The notes below the pieces were generated by a model that saw only the letters and a program-made list of their open reading frames with translations, was not told the DNA's origin and did not search any database. Positions 22,118-35,100 of a DNA stretch of 64,000 nt are shown one piece after another; position 1 is the stretch's first letter; each line of letters opens with the position of its first letter. The position numbers and the translations under genes were made by a program. The DNA lies in assembly GCA_030765045.1 (NCBI GenBank), contig CM060961.1, positions 139,944,038-140,008,037 of the forward strand, in the 5' to 3' direction. The DNA comes from Tenodera sinensis (Eukaryota; Arthropoda; Insecta; Mantodea; Mantidae).

Positions 22118-22148
22118 AGAGCTCACACTATCTCTTCTATCCGCTATG
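22118..22148. repeat. P-element right terminal inverted repeat
   Basis: Inverted counterpart of 18945-18975. CTAATAG follows immediately. Confidence 0.92.
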
Positions 22149-22464
22149 CTAATAGTAAATGACTGGCGCCTCTTCACGCTGCTCATACAGCGTGCAGCTG
22201 CATGGAGGATAGTCACAATTTGCAGGTGCTTTTTGAACTACCAATGTCCAATTAACCTTCGCATTACCAAGGGGGCCGGGAGGGTATTTTATGCCCACCT
22301 TCTGTAACTTTTTAAATTTTCTCTTTTAATTTTTTGATTAAAGGCATGCAGTTAATAGTTATTGTCAATCGCTGCTTCTGCTACTGAATTGCGTATTAGT
22401 TTCAAATTTTTGTTTGTTGGTGTTTTCGATAAACAAAGAAATGTGAAGGTCATAAAGCACTGCC

Positions 22465-22855
22465 CCATGGTATAATGTGATTCATGTAAAAGGCAGAAAT
22501 GTTGAACAGGGTTAAATATTACCTTTATAAACATGACAAGATATAACACCCAATTTTAAAGTAAATTTGTTTTAAAACTTGCTGAGATATCTTGTTTCCA
22601 GTGGTGGTCACCTTCGTTGGTAATATAAGCTCTGCAATAAGGATTGGCATAAAATCTAATGTAATTCATATAAACAAAGGGGAAAAAAGTACTAGTTAAA
22701 CAGTGTTAAATATTACTTTATAAACATGGGAAGATATAACACCCCATTTTAAAATAAACTTATTTGAAAAATTGCTCATACGTATTACTAGTGGTGGTCA
22801 CAAAGTACTCCCCCCACCCCGTTGGTAATCTAAGTTATGAAATAAGGCTTGGTAA
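22465..22855. repeat. Imperfect tandem duplication, period about 194 bp
   Basis: GTTAAATATT at 22511 recurs at 22705. The following stretches (TTTATAAACATG, AAGATATAACACCC, AGTGGTGGTCAC, CGTTGGTAAT, AATAAGG) repeat in the same order with small indels. Two units are visible. Confidence 0.8.
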
Positions 22856-22924
22856 TGCTAGGGTTAATGATCCAACTGCCTTCCTGATAAAGTATTACAT
22901 TCCACCCAAAAAATTAATAACATG

Positions 22925-23715
22925 GTCTCACCGGAAATATATGTTTTGAGGTTTCGTGAATAAGAAAAGGCGAGTTTAGAAAAATTCCTATGTGTGTGCG
23001 CGTGCATGCGTGTGTCTGTGTGAACAGCTAATTTGAAAATGAAAAATTGCTTAAATTAAAAACTTGGTATTTAACTTCATCTTCCAAGAATAAGATACTA
23101 AGATTTTGAAGAAAATCCCCCATCTCAAGCTAACTTTACGTGAATAAATGTCTTATTTTTTATTAACTGAAAAAATTATCTTAACGATTTAGTTAAAATA
23201 TTTTATATCCATGACATTCTCATGCCAACTAAAATGTATAGAAGTCTTAAATATTGTGGAAATAGCACGTGAAATCCTCTTCTTTCTGAGTGCCTTCAGT
23301 ATAATTGCTAAACGCAAGAAACAGGCAAAATCTTGCTATACAAAGATTTCATTAAAGTAGAGAATTTATATGAAATAATATCTTCATGACGTTAAGCATT
23401 TCGGAGGTACTCTTTATTATTGGTTTGAAGTTTCAAAACACTCGCATTAAAATTTTTTTAACATGATCAAGTGCTATTCTTTTCTTTTTTATAGCGGTCA
23501 TGCAGAGCGATTTCAAAGCTATCCATCTATATAGCTATAGATTTTACTATCGGTTAAACCAATGTACTGTAGTTCCTCTATATCTGTAACGAAATTTACA
23601 ATAAACCCATTTCTGCAAATTTTAATCTCGATTAACATGAAGCAGATAGAAGAATAAACGTTTGGAAGACTCTCAGAAGAGTTTGTAGAGAAAGTCATCA
23701 ATTTATTGTATTAGA
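22925..23715 (-). repeat. Dispersed ~0.9-kb repeat family, minus-strand copy
   Basis: The left end (CACCGGAAATATATGTTTTG) is the reverse complement of the family's 3' part, followed by a GT-rich block, then segments matching the middle and the 5' part (GTAGAGAAAGTCAT near 23685). Copies occur at about eleven other places in the window. Confidence 0.75.
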
Positions 23716-25950
23716 ACAGTAGAATAGTGTTATGTTTAAAAAGTGCATTTATGCACGTTAGACCATGGCAATCGACTATGCAGGAACGCACCAAACAGGG
23801 AGAGAGTTGTGAAGCACGAAACATTAGCAGCTTTTAAACGACTTTAAAATGACAAGGAAAATACTTAGGCATGTACAAGTCCTACATTGCTTAAGTTCTG
23901 AAGAGAATTTCACTTCTATGAAATTTGGCAGTGAAATAACCAGAATACTCGTATTGATTCTTAAAGAGACGTTCTGGCACAGAGCAAATTTATTTTTAGA
24001 GCAGAGCAAGTGAAAATCATCTGAGGCGGAAGCAATCAGTTTCCATCTTCGTGCAATTTCCTCACGCCCGGAAATGATCTGCAGGCATCCCACCAAACGA
24101 GCAAACACCTCATCTTCGTCACCACTTTTGCTCGGAAATTTTGGAATTACAAACATCACGTTGAATTTTGCAAGTGAGATAACACAACCGCATGAACGGT
24201 AAACGCTGACGGTGCAATTTTGATTCGTTCTACAACCGTGAATTTCTCAAAAGCGGCTACATTTCAAACAGATCTTTGCATTCCGAGAATATTGCTTGCT
24301 GTTAACCTTTAGTATCATCTGCTGGTTACGATTAAGGGCTAAATGTTCTTATATCTTTTCAGGTGCGTAGTTAAATTACGAACAACATAGGTATGGCATA
24401 ATTTCAGGGGGCCGGGTAGGGTGTATACTAATAATGTTAAAGTGGGGAGTTTAAGAAACATTTTCTCAAAGTGTATTGGTTACATTTGCTTGACATTTTT
24501 ACAGTACATTTATATGGACCTTAGTACACATTTGAAAGGAAGGTTTTTATTTAGATGATTTTTAAAGAGTATTTTTGCAATACTCACATTTTTCATTAAA
24601 ACTCACACTAATCTCTTAATAACTTCAATACTATAACCAATAGTTTAAAATGTGTAGGATGCATAGAAACGTATTGCCTGGAAATGTCAGTCTCCTATGC
24701 TACATAATTTCTGAGAAAATGTTCCTTATGTATGGAAAAATAGCTTTGAGATATCGAGCTGTAAAAAAAGAACCAACCTTTTCAATAGATTCTAGCACCA
24801 TAGGAGGGATTGTTGTTTCATTTCATTTCATCTTGTATAATATTTTCAATATTTCTCCTGTGTTGTCCGGCAGCTTTCTCAAGATCTGATTGGATCCTTA
24901 TAGCATTTCTTATCCTCTCTTGATCGATCGACGTCATGGGCTTACTCATGTGGAAACCAGGTAGCAATCCTAGTCTTCTAAGCACATTGTGTGTACTTGA
25001 TTATATTTCCTTTGTTATATGTTGCTACTGTATCATAAAGGCCAAGGTGAAGGTTACTTATCTCTACAAAAACCCTCTTTCGGATGTGAGTCCAAATTAC
25101 ACTATTTACACTCGGCTCTGGGTTCTGCAGTGTAAACATTTCTGAGGGTCAGAACAGTTTGCTGAAAATTAATTTGATATCTCCCATCACTGCCAATGGA
25201 ATGTTATGTTGTGTTTGTGGCGTAGACTTCTCTCAGTTGCAGTAAATTGTATTTATGATTCTCAAATTTTAGGGCAAAGATCATGACTTTGAATACATTA
25301 ATTTTGTTCTGAGCAAAAAATATCAAGTTTATAGACCAATCCCACGAAATTGAGCTTAATGGCAAATTAGCTGTAATTATAGTGATATCAACATAAAAAT
25401 TGCAGTATTTTAATTGAAAACCTATTTATTATTTAGTATATATGTATGCAAAAGCAAGATGTCTGTTTTGAACCTTATTTACCTTACTGAGTCCACTTAA
25501 ACATATTTCACCATTGAAACATTTTGACATTTTTAGAGATCTTAAAATATAAGAAGTGAGTACGTTTACGATCTTGTTAGGTGCTTTAAATACGGATATT
25601 TTAAAGAAGAAACCGGGAATTACAATGGGATTTGAAATGCTAAAATTCAATAAAATGTACGCATTCCAGCACTTAATAGCATTTTTACATGCAATAAAAG
25701 TTATCGTCTTTGCATTTTTCTGCACATATACTCTTTTGCAATACTTTTATGTATGCATGTATGATTTTCTAACACCCGTTTCTGTGCATTAATTTCTGGA
25801 TTACACACATTGCTCAAATTTAAGGATAACTTTCAACTGTTTGTTTTTCTGCTATGCAAACAGAGATGTGATTTCTCTATAGTTCCTACAGTGCACTATG
25901 AATATGTATTGCATGTGTGCAAAGTTCAGTTTTATCCCGAGTATATTAGC
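23716..25950. other. AT-rich DNA, nothing recognised
   Basis: The minus-strand frame at 23824-24159 (111 residues) has no motif I recognise. No repeat boundaries were found. The stretch may include old unknown repeats. Confidence 0.4.
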
Positions 25951-25954
25951 ATGA

Positions 25955-26180
25955 GACTTAGCAAGAGGAGACTCGGGTTCGATTACCTGTAACGACGTGG
26001 GGATTTGAGCAGCTGCTTGATTGAAAAGCAGTGGCCCCTGTGTGATCGGGAGGATGAGTTCTACGTTCCTCCTCCAGTCTGCAACCTTATCCATGAGGCC
26101 TGTGGTGGGCAGAGGTGGGAACGCAGTGATCTGGTGGCAGGCCTTGGTCCGGAAAGGACTGTTGTGCCGTATGATTAGTA
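25955..26180 (+). repeat. Probable tRNA-derived SINE
   Basis: An A-box-like TATTAGCATGAGACTTAGCA and a B-box GGGTTCGATTACC near 25978 lie at a tRNA-like spacing. They are followed by a GC-richer body (GTGGGCAGAGGTGGGAACGC) unlike the AT-rich flanks. No clear tail or target duplication. Confidence 0.45.
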
Positions 26181-26694
26181 ATTGTTTAATATTTGTTTAT
26201 TAGCAACTTCTAGAGGTTTTCGATATCTTTACTAAAGTACTTATTTTATTTCCAAATTTGAGATGTTAGATTTCTAAGAACTGACTTGTTGTCGAACCAT
26301 TTCTTTTACATGCACATTTTCTTCAGCGCCGTATTATTCGAAACGTTGTAAACTAGCTTTTTTGAGAGCGACATAAAATGGCTAATATATATTCGTTCAA
26401 ACAACAGAGCTCCCTACTTCCGGAAAGACAAAGACTTTAAAACATCTCCAAAACTTTAAGGGGAATCGAAACGACCTATACCTTCTAACGTTGAAGGCCC
26501 ATTATCAAGAAAACCATTTAACATAACTAGCTGAATTTTCAAGGCATATTCAGTGTGTAGTATAGTGTAGTTGACTGGTGAAACAAAATTATTTTTCTCT
26601 ATCAGAAGGAAATTTATCATTTGTTACTATAATGCCTACATTTTTGTTGAAAAATAATGGGATTTAGAATAAAAAATAACTGTGCCCGTTATAC

Positions 26695-27055
26695 GAAACC
26701 TTACCAAGCGAGTTGTGCCGCGATAACTAGTGCGGGAGGTCGTAGGTTCGATCAACCTCGGCTGGCTACTGTAATTTGGGTTTTTCTGTGGTGTTCCTTG
26801 TCGTTAGGCGAGTGCTGGTGTGACTTCTAATCCAAATTTCCTTCTCTTCTCAATTTCATCTCTCTGCGCTTCTTTCAGGTCTGGTTGACAACGCGGTAGT
26901 TCGAGCGGAAGCAGGCAGATGGCGTGATTGCATGCGCTCTGTAAACCTTCTTCCCCCGCTTGAAACCTGGCTGTGTATCGCTCCCCAGATCACCCGGGTC
27001 GTGGTATGCTAGGTGTATCCCTTCGTTACATTCACAAATAAGCTTATTTAATTCC
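26695..27055 (+). repeat. Probable tRNA-derived SINE
   Basis: ACCAAGCGAGTTGTGCCGCG is followed by an A-box-like segment, and GTAGGTTCGATCAACC at about 26750 fits a B box. A GC-richer body continues to about 27020. The tail is not clear. Confidence 0.5.
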
Positions 27056-27261
27056 AAACATATGGTGCAAATTACAGCACTTTGTACCGATATGTTTCAG
27101 AGATACTGAAGCATTTGTATAGACAATTATTAGTTTTTCAGAAATTTCAGTTAAACAAAATGAGAAAGCATAGAACTGTACCAGCGTTATTTTTTATGAT
27201 AATTTTAAAACATTTAAAATTAATGTATCTCTATGAGGTAGACCGTTCACCTATTACCAAG

Positions 27262-27579
27262 GATTGATCCCAGGGAGCCTAATGTAGTACTCGTGGTGGA
27301 TGAAGCGGCGTACGTGAGGGTATTCTCCGGTTTCTCCCGCCACTCATTCCACCGTCTGCTCCATCAATACAATCATCCATTTACCCTGCATTTCATTTCA
27401 CCCTCTTCCTCACTCTCATACTTGGTATTGGGCTGACCACCCGCTTCACTCATCTGGTCAATAGGTTCATCTGCTCATAACAGGCTTCTGATCCTAGGCA
27501 CAGGCTTGTAAGTCCTCCATACGGGAAGGATAATTAGATGATGAAGAAGAAGAAGAAGAAGAAAAAGAAGAAGAAGAAG
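27262..27579 (+). repeat. SINE-like unit ending in a (GAA)n tail
   Basis: ATTGATCCCAGGGAGCC begins the unit. The body contains TTCTCCGGTTTCTCCCGCCA and CATTCCACCGTCTGCTCCAT, matching the minus-strand SINE at 39844-40085 (TTCTCCGGTTTCCCCCGCCA and CATTCCACCGGTGCTCCATC). It ends in GAA repeats at 27543-27579. The tRNA-like head is mostly missing. Confidence 0.65.
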
Positions 27580-29764
27580 TATCTCTATGAACGTTGTACC
27601 AAAATGAGCGAAGGTCTGCTATATTCACATTCAAGTAAAATTTGAATTCAGAACAAAATCATAAAATTCGCAATTTTAATTACTTTAAAAATGGGGAGGG
27701 GAAGTGTTAGGCGGGTTCAGATTCTTATAACCCAATTTCAAACAGGTTTCTTTGAGTATGAATAATACCAGGTGCCACAATCGACTACCGTCTGTCCACC
27801 AGCCCATAGCCTTACAGGAATGAAGAGGAGAAGAGAGACATTCCACGTAATATAACCCGAGTTTTGCAAACTTCCTTGCAAATGTTCTGCTGGTTACGTT
27901 GCCAACTTACCTCCAATGTTATTTGCGCTATGTTAACTCGCTTGATTTTCCATTGGCACGAAATTCACTTTGGAAAGTTATATTAGAACTGGAGTTTAAA
28001 TGGAGCAAATGTCAAAACAAGAGTCCTAATTTCACCTCTTAAACTACATTACATTTATGCACTGTTTCATAGCTGTTAATATTAATTTTACCCATTATTG
28101 AGGTCAATCATTCCATAAAAATAATTTTGTCCCACTTTGACTGTCATCTGGCCCACTGTGGGATAATGGGATGACTTCGACATTAATCCATTTCATTTAT
28201 ACTGCTAGAGATAATCTTTGTTGGGATAAGGTATTACAAAGATAGCTCCTATAATGCCTGCGAGAGAAATTATGTAATTACAAATTCTCGAAAACTGTAG
28301 CAGTGTTATCTTTGTAGCGAAGTGCTGAATGTTTACTAGGCGAAGAAAGGCGCATCAAAATGCGGACATGATTACTTCCCTAGAGAAATAAAGCGCTCTC
28401 TTGCCGCTTCTTTACGATCTGTTTTCTCTCTTCAGAAGATGTATTGCGGAATGTGTACTGAGCATACTGTTGACATTTCCCTCAGGCGATTTGTTACACT
28501 GCCTGTTTCCTTAATACACTTGGGGTTCATCGTCTTTCTCCTCAAGCACAGAGAGATATTGCTTCCAATATTGTTTTCTCAACGCAGAAACTTCTCTCTC
28601 CAGCAGACAGATGTTTCCGTTTGTTGAATTTAAATGCTGTGTAAAATTCTTAGGTTTCTAAATATAAATGTTAAAGTTTTGCCTCTTGGTACTTTGAGGT
28701 TTTCTTTTCCCCTTAGGTCATTCTGAAAGGCCCTTGTAATGAAAATTCCTTCGCAGGAGTGCAAAAATTAGAACTCTGTACATTGTTTGGCTTATCAAAG
28801 TAGTAATTATCAACAATAATAACCAAGCGGAGTGCATTTTTTTTTGAGCTTGCAGGAAAATTGGTATATTTGATAACTTCTTTATCCTGAGAAAAGAAAG
28901 AATACCCTAAATATAAACTCAGGCTATCTTCTCCACCAGTTATTTATATTCATGGGCTATTTTTATGAATTATTAATACATAAATTATTTTTGCAGTTTT
29001 ATTTGTATTAAATTTTGACTAGAATTGTTTTAAGTATAGATTTGTTTGCATATAAATAGAAGCACACAAGGATATGCGAGGTACTGAACTGTCTATAGAA
29101 TTTTTCTGAAGTATTGTTTGTGCTGTCAATGAGAAGACTGTATATGTTTGTTTAAAAGGGGCATATGTCATAAAATATACATAAAAGTAATGGAATTAGT
29201 ATAGTTGTATTTACCTTTTAAAATCAAGGCGTTATTTAGCACAAACAGCTCACTTGTAACATTTTATCAGTATGTAATTAGTCTCACATTAAAATTAAGC
29301 TTTTTTGCTATCTCCTGAAGAAGGAATGTTTTTGGAATATTTAGTCTTAGGTGTAAAATAACTCGCCCGTATTGCACTTAATCACATGAAATTTTCGTGA
29401 TACCTTGAACATATACTACTAAATAACTGTACTGGAGAACAGAAGTCCAAATTTCTCTACTCAATTCGAAAAAGTGTTCGTAAACTAATAGTTGTGTCAA
29501 AATCAAGTCTTGGTATGGGTCTGCATTTGTATGGTTTTCAGACAGGTGATAAAGAAAGGGTAGTGCTGAAAATTAAGTCAGTATTAAGCTATTTTAACAT
29601 GATTATTCAGCAGTATGTCTTCCGAGAAAAAGCATTAGTAAAACCGGATTTCTATGGGTTAACCTCATGGTTAATGTTTCCCTTACACTACCATTTTAGA
29701 GCATGAACAATGAAACATTGCTTTGTTCTGATTTAACGTTACATAATTGAGAAAAAATATGGTC

Positions 29765-29767
<3 letters not shown>
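27580..29767. other. AT-rich DNA, nothing recognised
   Basis: No gene-like frame or repeat boundary that I could support. Confidence 0.4.

Positions 29768-29813
<46 letters not shown>
29768..29813. repeat. Poly(A), 46 bases
   Basis: An uninterrupted A run. It could be the tail of a retroposed sequence to its left, but nothing recognisable precedes it. Confidence 0.98.
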
Positions 29814-29815
<2 letters not shown>

Positions 29816-30717
29816 AACATACATTCTTTATGTACCGTGTATACGCTATTTTGCAGTTTTGTTCATAGGTGCAGTTTGGAAACCATACAACGAAATCCAA
29901 TTTGCGTTTTTCACGCGAGGTTCATGCAGTATTATCAAAGTGTATTAATATTTCGAACCTTTCAAATCTTTGTTTCAGATTATTTTATACATGGCGTTCG
30001 AAAATTCCCATTACTAACTCCTAGAACATGTTGGGAGGAAGCGAAATACTAAATAAATGTTTCGACTAGAAAGCCACTTGCAGTGGCGTTTGCACCGCTC
30101 CCATATGTCATGTACATGAGGACTCATAAGTTATTTTCTAAAATGTCCAAAGTACTGCGTACCCCAAGCTGCCATATTTTCCCGCGCTTAGTTTTAGTGT
30201 TTAATATAAATGCAAAACAAGAAGCGGTATTCATAAAATATTAAAAACTAAACGTTCTGGAAATGACACAACGCTATTTAGCAAACTTTTGCCGAATACC
30301 AATAAAATTCAAGAACTGGGTCACTGATGGCAAATTTGTAATTCGAGGTAGAATGAGAAGCTCTAATATATCACAAGAACCAAAGTTGGCTCGATGGGAA
30401 TGAAAGATGGATGCGTCTGCTGAAAATAGAGGTTTCCACCAAAGCAGTCGTAAATATTACAAAGTGCACAGAAAACGAAAATGTTGCCTTAAATTGCACT
30501 GTCACTCCTGCTGTGGTTCAGCGGCGTTGCTTGTCGTGCTGTTTGTTATAAATAATGAAACAAGCGAACGGATTCTCTGCTCCAGACACACTGACCTTAA
30601 TAATATCTATACCAGTAGAGTGATGCGGTGCACATGAGCATTAAGGGTATTATGCGCAGATTTTCATGACAGCACCATTCAAATCTGGAAATGTATATAT
30701 TTTAGGCAGAATAACAA
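29814..30717. other. No feature recognised
   Basis: Short frames only. No motif or repeat assigned. Confidence 0.4.
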
Positions 30718-31170
30718 AACATTTCGAAAAATCTGATGTGTTGCACTCACATGACTTTCTCTACTCTTGTACTAACCATTCTAACGAACTCTTATTCCTA
30801 TATCTTCTTCGTGTGATTTAAGATAAACATTTGTACAAATTATCTTATTGCTTATTTCCTTGTAGGTGCAAGGGGAATATTAGAATACAGTAGGCTTTGT
30901 GCGATAGTCAAATGTTTTGAAGCTTTGATATTCCGTTCTCTTTGCACACTTAACATATAAAAAAAAAAAAGAACAACGATGTTCTACTTCACGAAAGTTT
31001 TAAGTTCTCCGAAACTCACACACATAACAAGGAATATCTCCGAAATGGTTCACCCTACAAGAAAATTTATCGGGACATAAATTGCGTATTTTAGCAAGAT
31101 CTACATTTTTGATACAGTAAGATTTTGCCTATCTAACGGTTTACCAGTTATGCAAAAGTTTTGAGCTATT
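30718..31170 (+). repeat. Dispersed ~0.9-kb repeat, 5' half
   Basis: It begins AAATCTGATGTGTTGCACTC and continues through GACTTTCTCTACTCTTGTAC to GGTTTACCAGTTATGCAAA, matching 40586-41020 closely. The 3' half, with its microsatellite, is absent. Confidence 0.85.
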
Positions 31171-32100
31171 AATTTTTAAAGCTGTATAAAACTTAAAACT
31201 AGAAATTTTGGAAGACAGAATTTAAAATCTATTTACTTTTGAACTAAGGCTAGTAAGAGAAACTTATTTGTAAAGAATTTTAAAAAGGGTAATTTTTTAA
31301 AACTGCATCATGTGGGGCATTTGGTATAAAATAATAAAGTCCAGATTTAACATTTCATAACCCGGAAACAAAAGGAGATATCATACTGAAATTCTAATGT
31401 TGATATAAGGCAACATAGAAAGCAAATTTTCTGCTAAACTAGCTGAAAACTTTAGAAAATCATATTTTCAACTCTGCATTCCCTTAATGCAGTTCCAGCC
31501 ATTCCCAACAAACATTTGAGTTTATGGCCTTGGTCTTCTGCAGATGTCACTTGTTCTTTCTCGTTGTTCATACGATTCACAACTGCAGGGTTGCTAAAGA
31601 AAGCCACCATCCTTACGCGATTTAGGCTGATTTAAGGTCACTAGCCACAAAGCGTTGCCCGGGGTTGAGAGGCCTAAACCCAAGCGTAGCCAAGGGATTG
31701 AGAGCACAAAGCCGCAAACTCTGGCCGAAGGATGTTCGTTACAAGTAGAGGAATGAAGCAGTTACGGTGTAACTCCCGTACGATACCAGGGCATAGAATT
31801 AGGATCTATGAGGCTAAACCGCAATGATCCAGGGCGAAAAATGCTTTAAAAAAGTTAATAAATGAGAAGTTATGGTTAAAATGAGGAAAACGAGTATGAT
31901 AACCAACTGGAACTTATTTATTGGGAAAATAATTGGTTTACAGCATCGCAATCAAGCGGATTTCAATCCCTCCATTAAGTCGGCACTCTTCCACACACAT
32001 GCGCTATAGCAGCAAGATGGCGTGGTTGGTTAATGTAACTGCAAATATTTCCTATAGAAGAAAAGGGTGCGTGCGTGGCGCAAAGGCTCCAGAACTGCTA
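31171..32100. other. No feature recognised
   Basis: AT-rich to about 31480, then more GC-balanced DNA. No gene or repeat boundary was identified before the triplet tract. Confidence 0.4.
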
Positions 32101-32109
32101 ACATCAACT

Positions 32110-35100
32110 CGAACGCAATTCCTCGGGTCTTCTCCTTCTCCTCGTCCTTCTCCTCCTCCTCATCCTCCTCATCCTCCTCATCCTCCTCATCCTCATCCTC
32201 ATCCTCCTCATCCTCCTCCTCATTCTCCCCCACATCCTCCTCATCCTCCTCCCCATCCTCCTCATCCTCCTCCTCATCCTCCTCATCCTCATCCTCATCC
32301 TCCTCATCCTCATCCTCCTCATCCTCCTCCTCATCCTCCTCATCCTCATCCTCCTCATCCTCCTCCTCATTCTCCTCCACATCCTCCTCATCCTCCTCCT
32401 CATCCTCCTCATCCTCCTCCTCATCCTCCTCATCCTCATCCTCCTCATCCTCCTCCTCATCCTCCTCCACATCCTCCTCATCCTCCTCCTCATCCTCCTC
32501 ATCCTCCTCATCCTCATCCTCATCCTCCTCATCCTCCTCCTCATTCTCCTCCACATCCTCCTCATCCTCCTCCACATCCTCCTCCTCATCCTCCTCTTCA
32601 TCCTCATCCTCATCCTCCTCCACATTCTCATCCTCCTCCTCCTCCACATCCTTATCCTCCTCATCCTCATCATCCTCATCCTCCTCATCCTCATCCTCCT
32701 CATCCTCCTCCTCATCCTCCTCCTCATCTTCATTCTCATCCTCCTACTCATGCTCCTCCTCATCCTCCTCCACATCCTCATCCTCCTCATCCTCCTTCTC
32801 ATCCTCCTCCTCATCTTCATCCTCCTCCTCATCCTCCTCATCCTCCTCATCCTCATCCTCCTCCTCATCCTCCTCCACATCCTCATCCTCCTCATCCTCA
32901 TCCTCCTCCTCCTCCTCATCTTCATCCTCATCCTCATCCTCCTCATCCTCCTCCTCATCCTCCTCCACATCCTCCTCCTCCTCATCCTCCTCCTCTTCAT
33001 CCTCATCCTCATCCTCCTCCACATCCTCATCCTCCTCATCCTCATCATCCCCATCCTCCTCATCCTCTTCCTCCTCATCCTCATCCTCCACATCCTCATC
33101 TTCATTCTCATCCTCCTCCTCCTCATCCTCCTCCTCCACATCCTCATCCTCCTCATCCTCATCATCCTCATCCTCCTCATCCTCTACCTCCTCATCGTCC
33201 TCCTCCACATCCTCATCTTCATTCTCATCCTCCTCCTCATCTTCATTCTCATCCTCCTCCTCATGCTCCTCCTCATCCTCCTCCACATCCTCCTCCTCAT
33301 CCTCCTCCTCCTCCACATCCTCATCCTCCTCATCCTCCTCATCCTCCTCATCCTCATCTTCCTCCTCATCCTCCTACTCATCTTCATCCTCCTCCTCATC
33401 CTACTCATCCTCCTCCTCATCCTCCTCATCCTCATCCTCATCTTCCTCATCCTCATCCTCCTCCTCCTCCTCATCTTCATCCTCATTCTCCTCCACATCC
33501 TCCTCCTCCTCATCCTCCTCCTCCACATCCTCATCCTCCTCATCCTCCTCCACATCCTCATCCTCCTCATCCTCCTCATCCTCCTCATCCTCCTCATCCT
33601 CCTCCTCATCCTCATCCTCCTCATCCTCCTCATCCTCATCCTCCTCCTCATCCTCCACATCCTCATCCTCCTCCTCATCCTCCTCATCCTCCTCCTCTTC
33701 ATCCTCATCCTCTTCATCCTCATCCTCCTCATCATCCTCCTCCTCATCTTCCTCCTCCTCATCCTCCTCCACATCCTCATCCTCCTCCTCATCCTCCTCA
33801 TCCTCATCCTCCTCCTCCTCATCTTCATCCTCCTCCTCATCCTCCTCATTCTCCTCCTCATCCTCCTCTACATCCTCCTCCTCATCCTCATCCTCCTCAT
33901 CCTCCTCCTCATCCTCAACCTCCTCATCCTCATCCTCCTCATCTTCATCCTCATCCTCCTCATCCTCCTCCTCATCCTCCTCCTCCACATCATCATCATC
34001 ATCCTCCACATCCTCATCCTCCTCCTCATCCTCCTCATCCTCCTCATCTTCATCCTCCTCATCCTCCTCATCCTCCTCCTCATCCTCCTCATCTTCATCC
34101 TCCTCCACATCCTCCTCATCTTCATCCTCCTCCACATCCTCCTCATCCTCCTCCTCTTCATCCTCATCCTCCTCATCCTCATCCTCCTCATCATCCTCCT
34201 CCTCATCTTCCTCCTCCTCCACATCCTCATCCTCCTCCTCATCCTCCTCATCCTCCTCATTCTCATCCTTCTCATCATTTTCATCATCCTCCTCATCCTC
34301 CTCATCTTCATCCTCCACCTCATCCTCCTCCACATCCTCCTCCACATCCTCCTCCTCCTCATCCGCCTCCTCCTGATCCTCCTCATCCTCTTCCTGATCC
34401 TCCTCATCCTCATCCTCCTCATTCTCATCCTCCTCATCCTCATCCTCCTCATCTTCCTCCTCCTCCTTCTCCTCCTCCTCATCCTCCTCCTCATCCTCCT
34501 CCTCATCCTCCTCCTCATCCTCCTCCTCCTCATCCTCCTCCTCATCCTCATCCTCCTCCTCATCCTCCTCCTCATCCTCCTCCTCCTCATCCTCCTCATC
34601 CTTCTTCTCCTCCTCATCCTCATCATCCTCATCCTCCTCCTCATCCTCCTCCTCATCCTCCTCCTCCTCATCTTCCTCCTCCTCCTTCTCCTCCTCATCC
34701 TCCTCCTCATCCTCCTCATCCTCCTCATCCTCCTCCTCATCCTCCTCCTCCTCATCCTCCTCCTCATCCTCCTCCTCCTCATCCTCCTCCTCATCCTCCT
34801 CATCCTCATTCTCCTCCTCCTCCTCATTCTCCTCATCCTCATCCTCCTCATCCTCATCCTCCTCCTCCTCATCTTCATCCTCCTCCTCATCCTCCTCCTC
34901 ATCCTCCTCATCCTTGTCCTCCTCATCCTCATTCTCCTCCTCATCCTCATCCTCCTCCTCATCCTCCTCCTCATCCTCATCCTCCTCCTCATCTTCATCC
35001 TCATCCTCCTCCTCATCCTCATCCTCCTCATCCTCCTCCTCATCGTCCTCCTCATCCTCATCCTCCTCATCATCCTCCTCATCCTCCTCCTCATCCTCCT

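Larger units (their letters stand above)
18938..22155 (+). mobile_element. P-superfamily DNA transposon with both termini preserved
   Basis: The element is 18945-22148 (3,204 bp). Its ends are 31-bp inverted repeats with one mismatch, starting CATAGCGGATAGAAGAGA and ending at the AGCTCT around 18970-18975 and the mirror position about 22118. It begins CA and ends TG. The 7 bp CTAATAG lies directly outside both ends (18938-18944 and 22149-22155). Inside is a plus-strand THAP-domain transposase. The 31-bp repeat length, CA...TG ends and about 3-kb size match the Drosophila P element. P elements usually make 8-bp duplications, and only 7 match here. Confidence 0.92.

Noticed and set aside
23824..24159. 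111-residue minus-strand frame
   Set aside because: No recognisable motif or coding bias.
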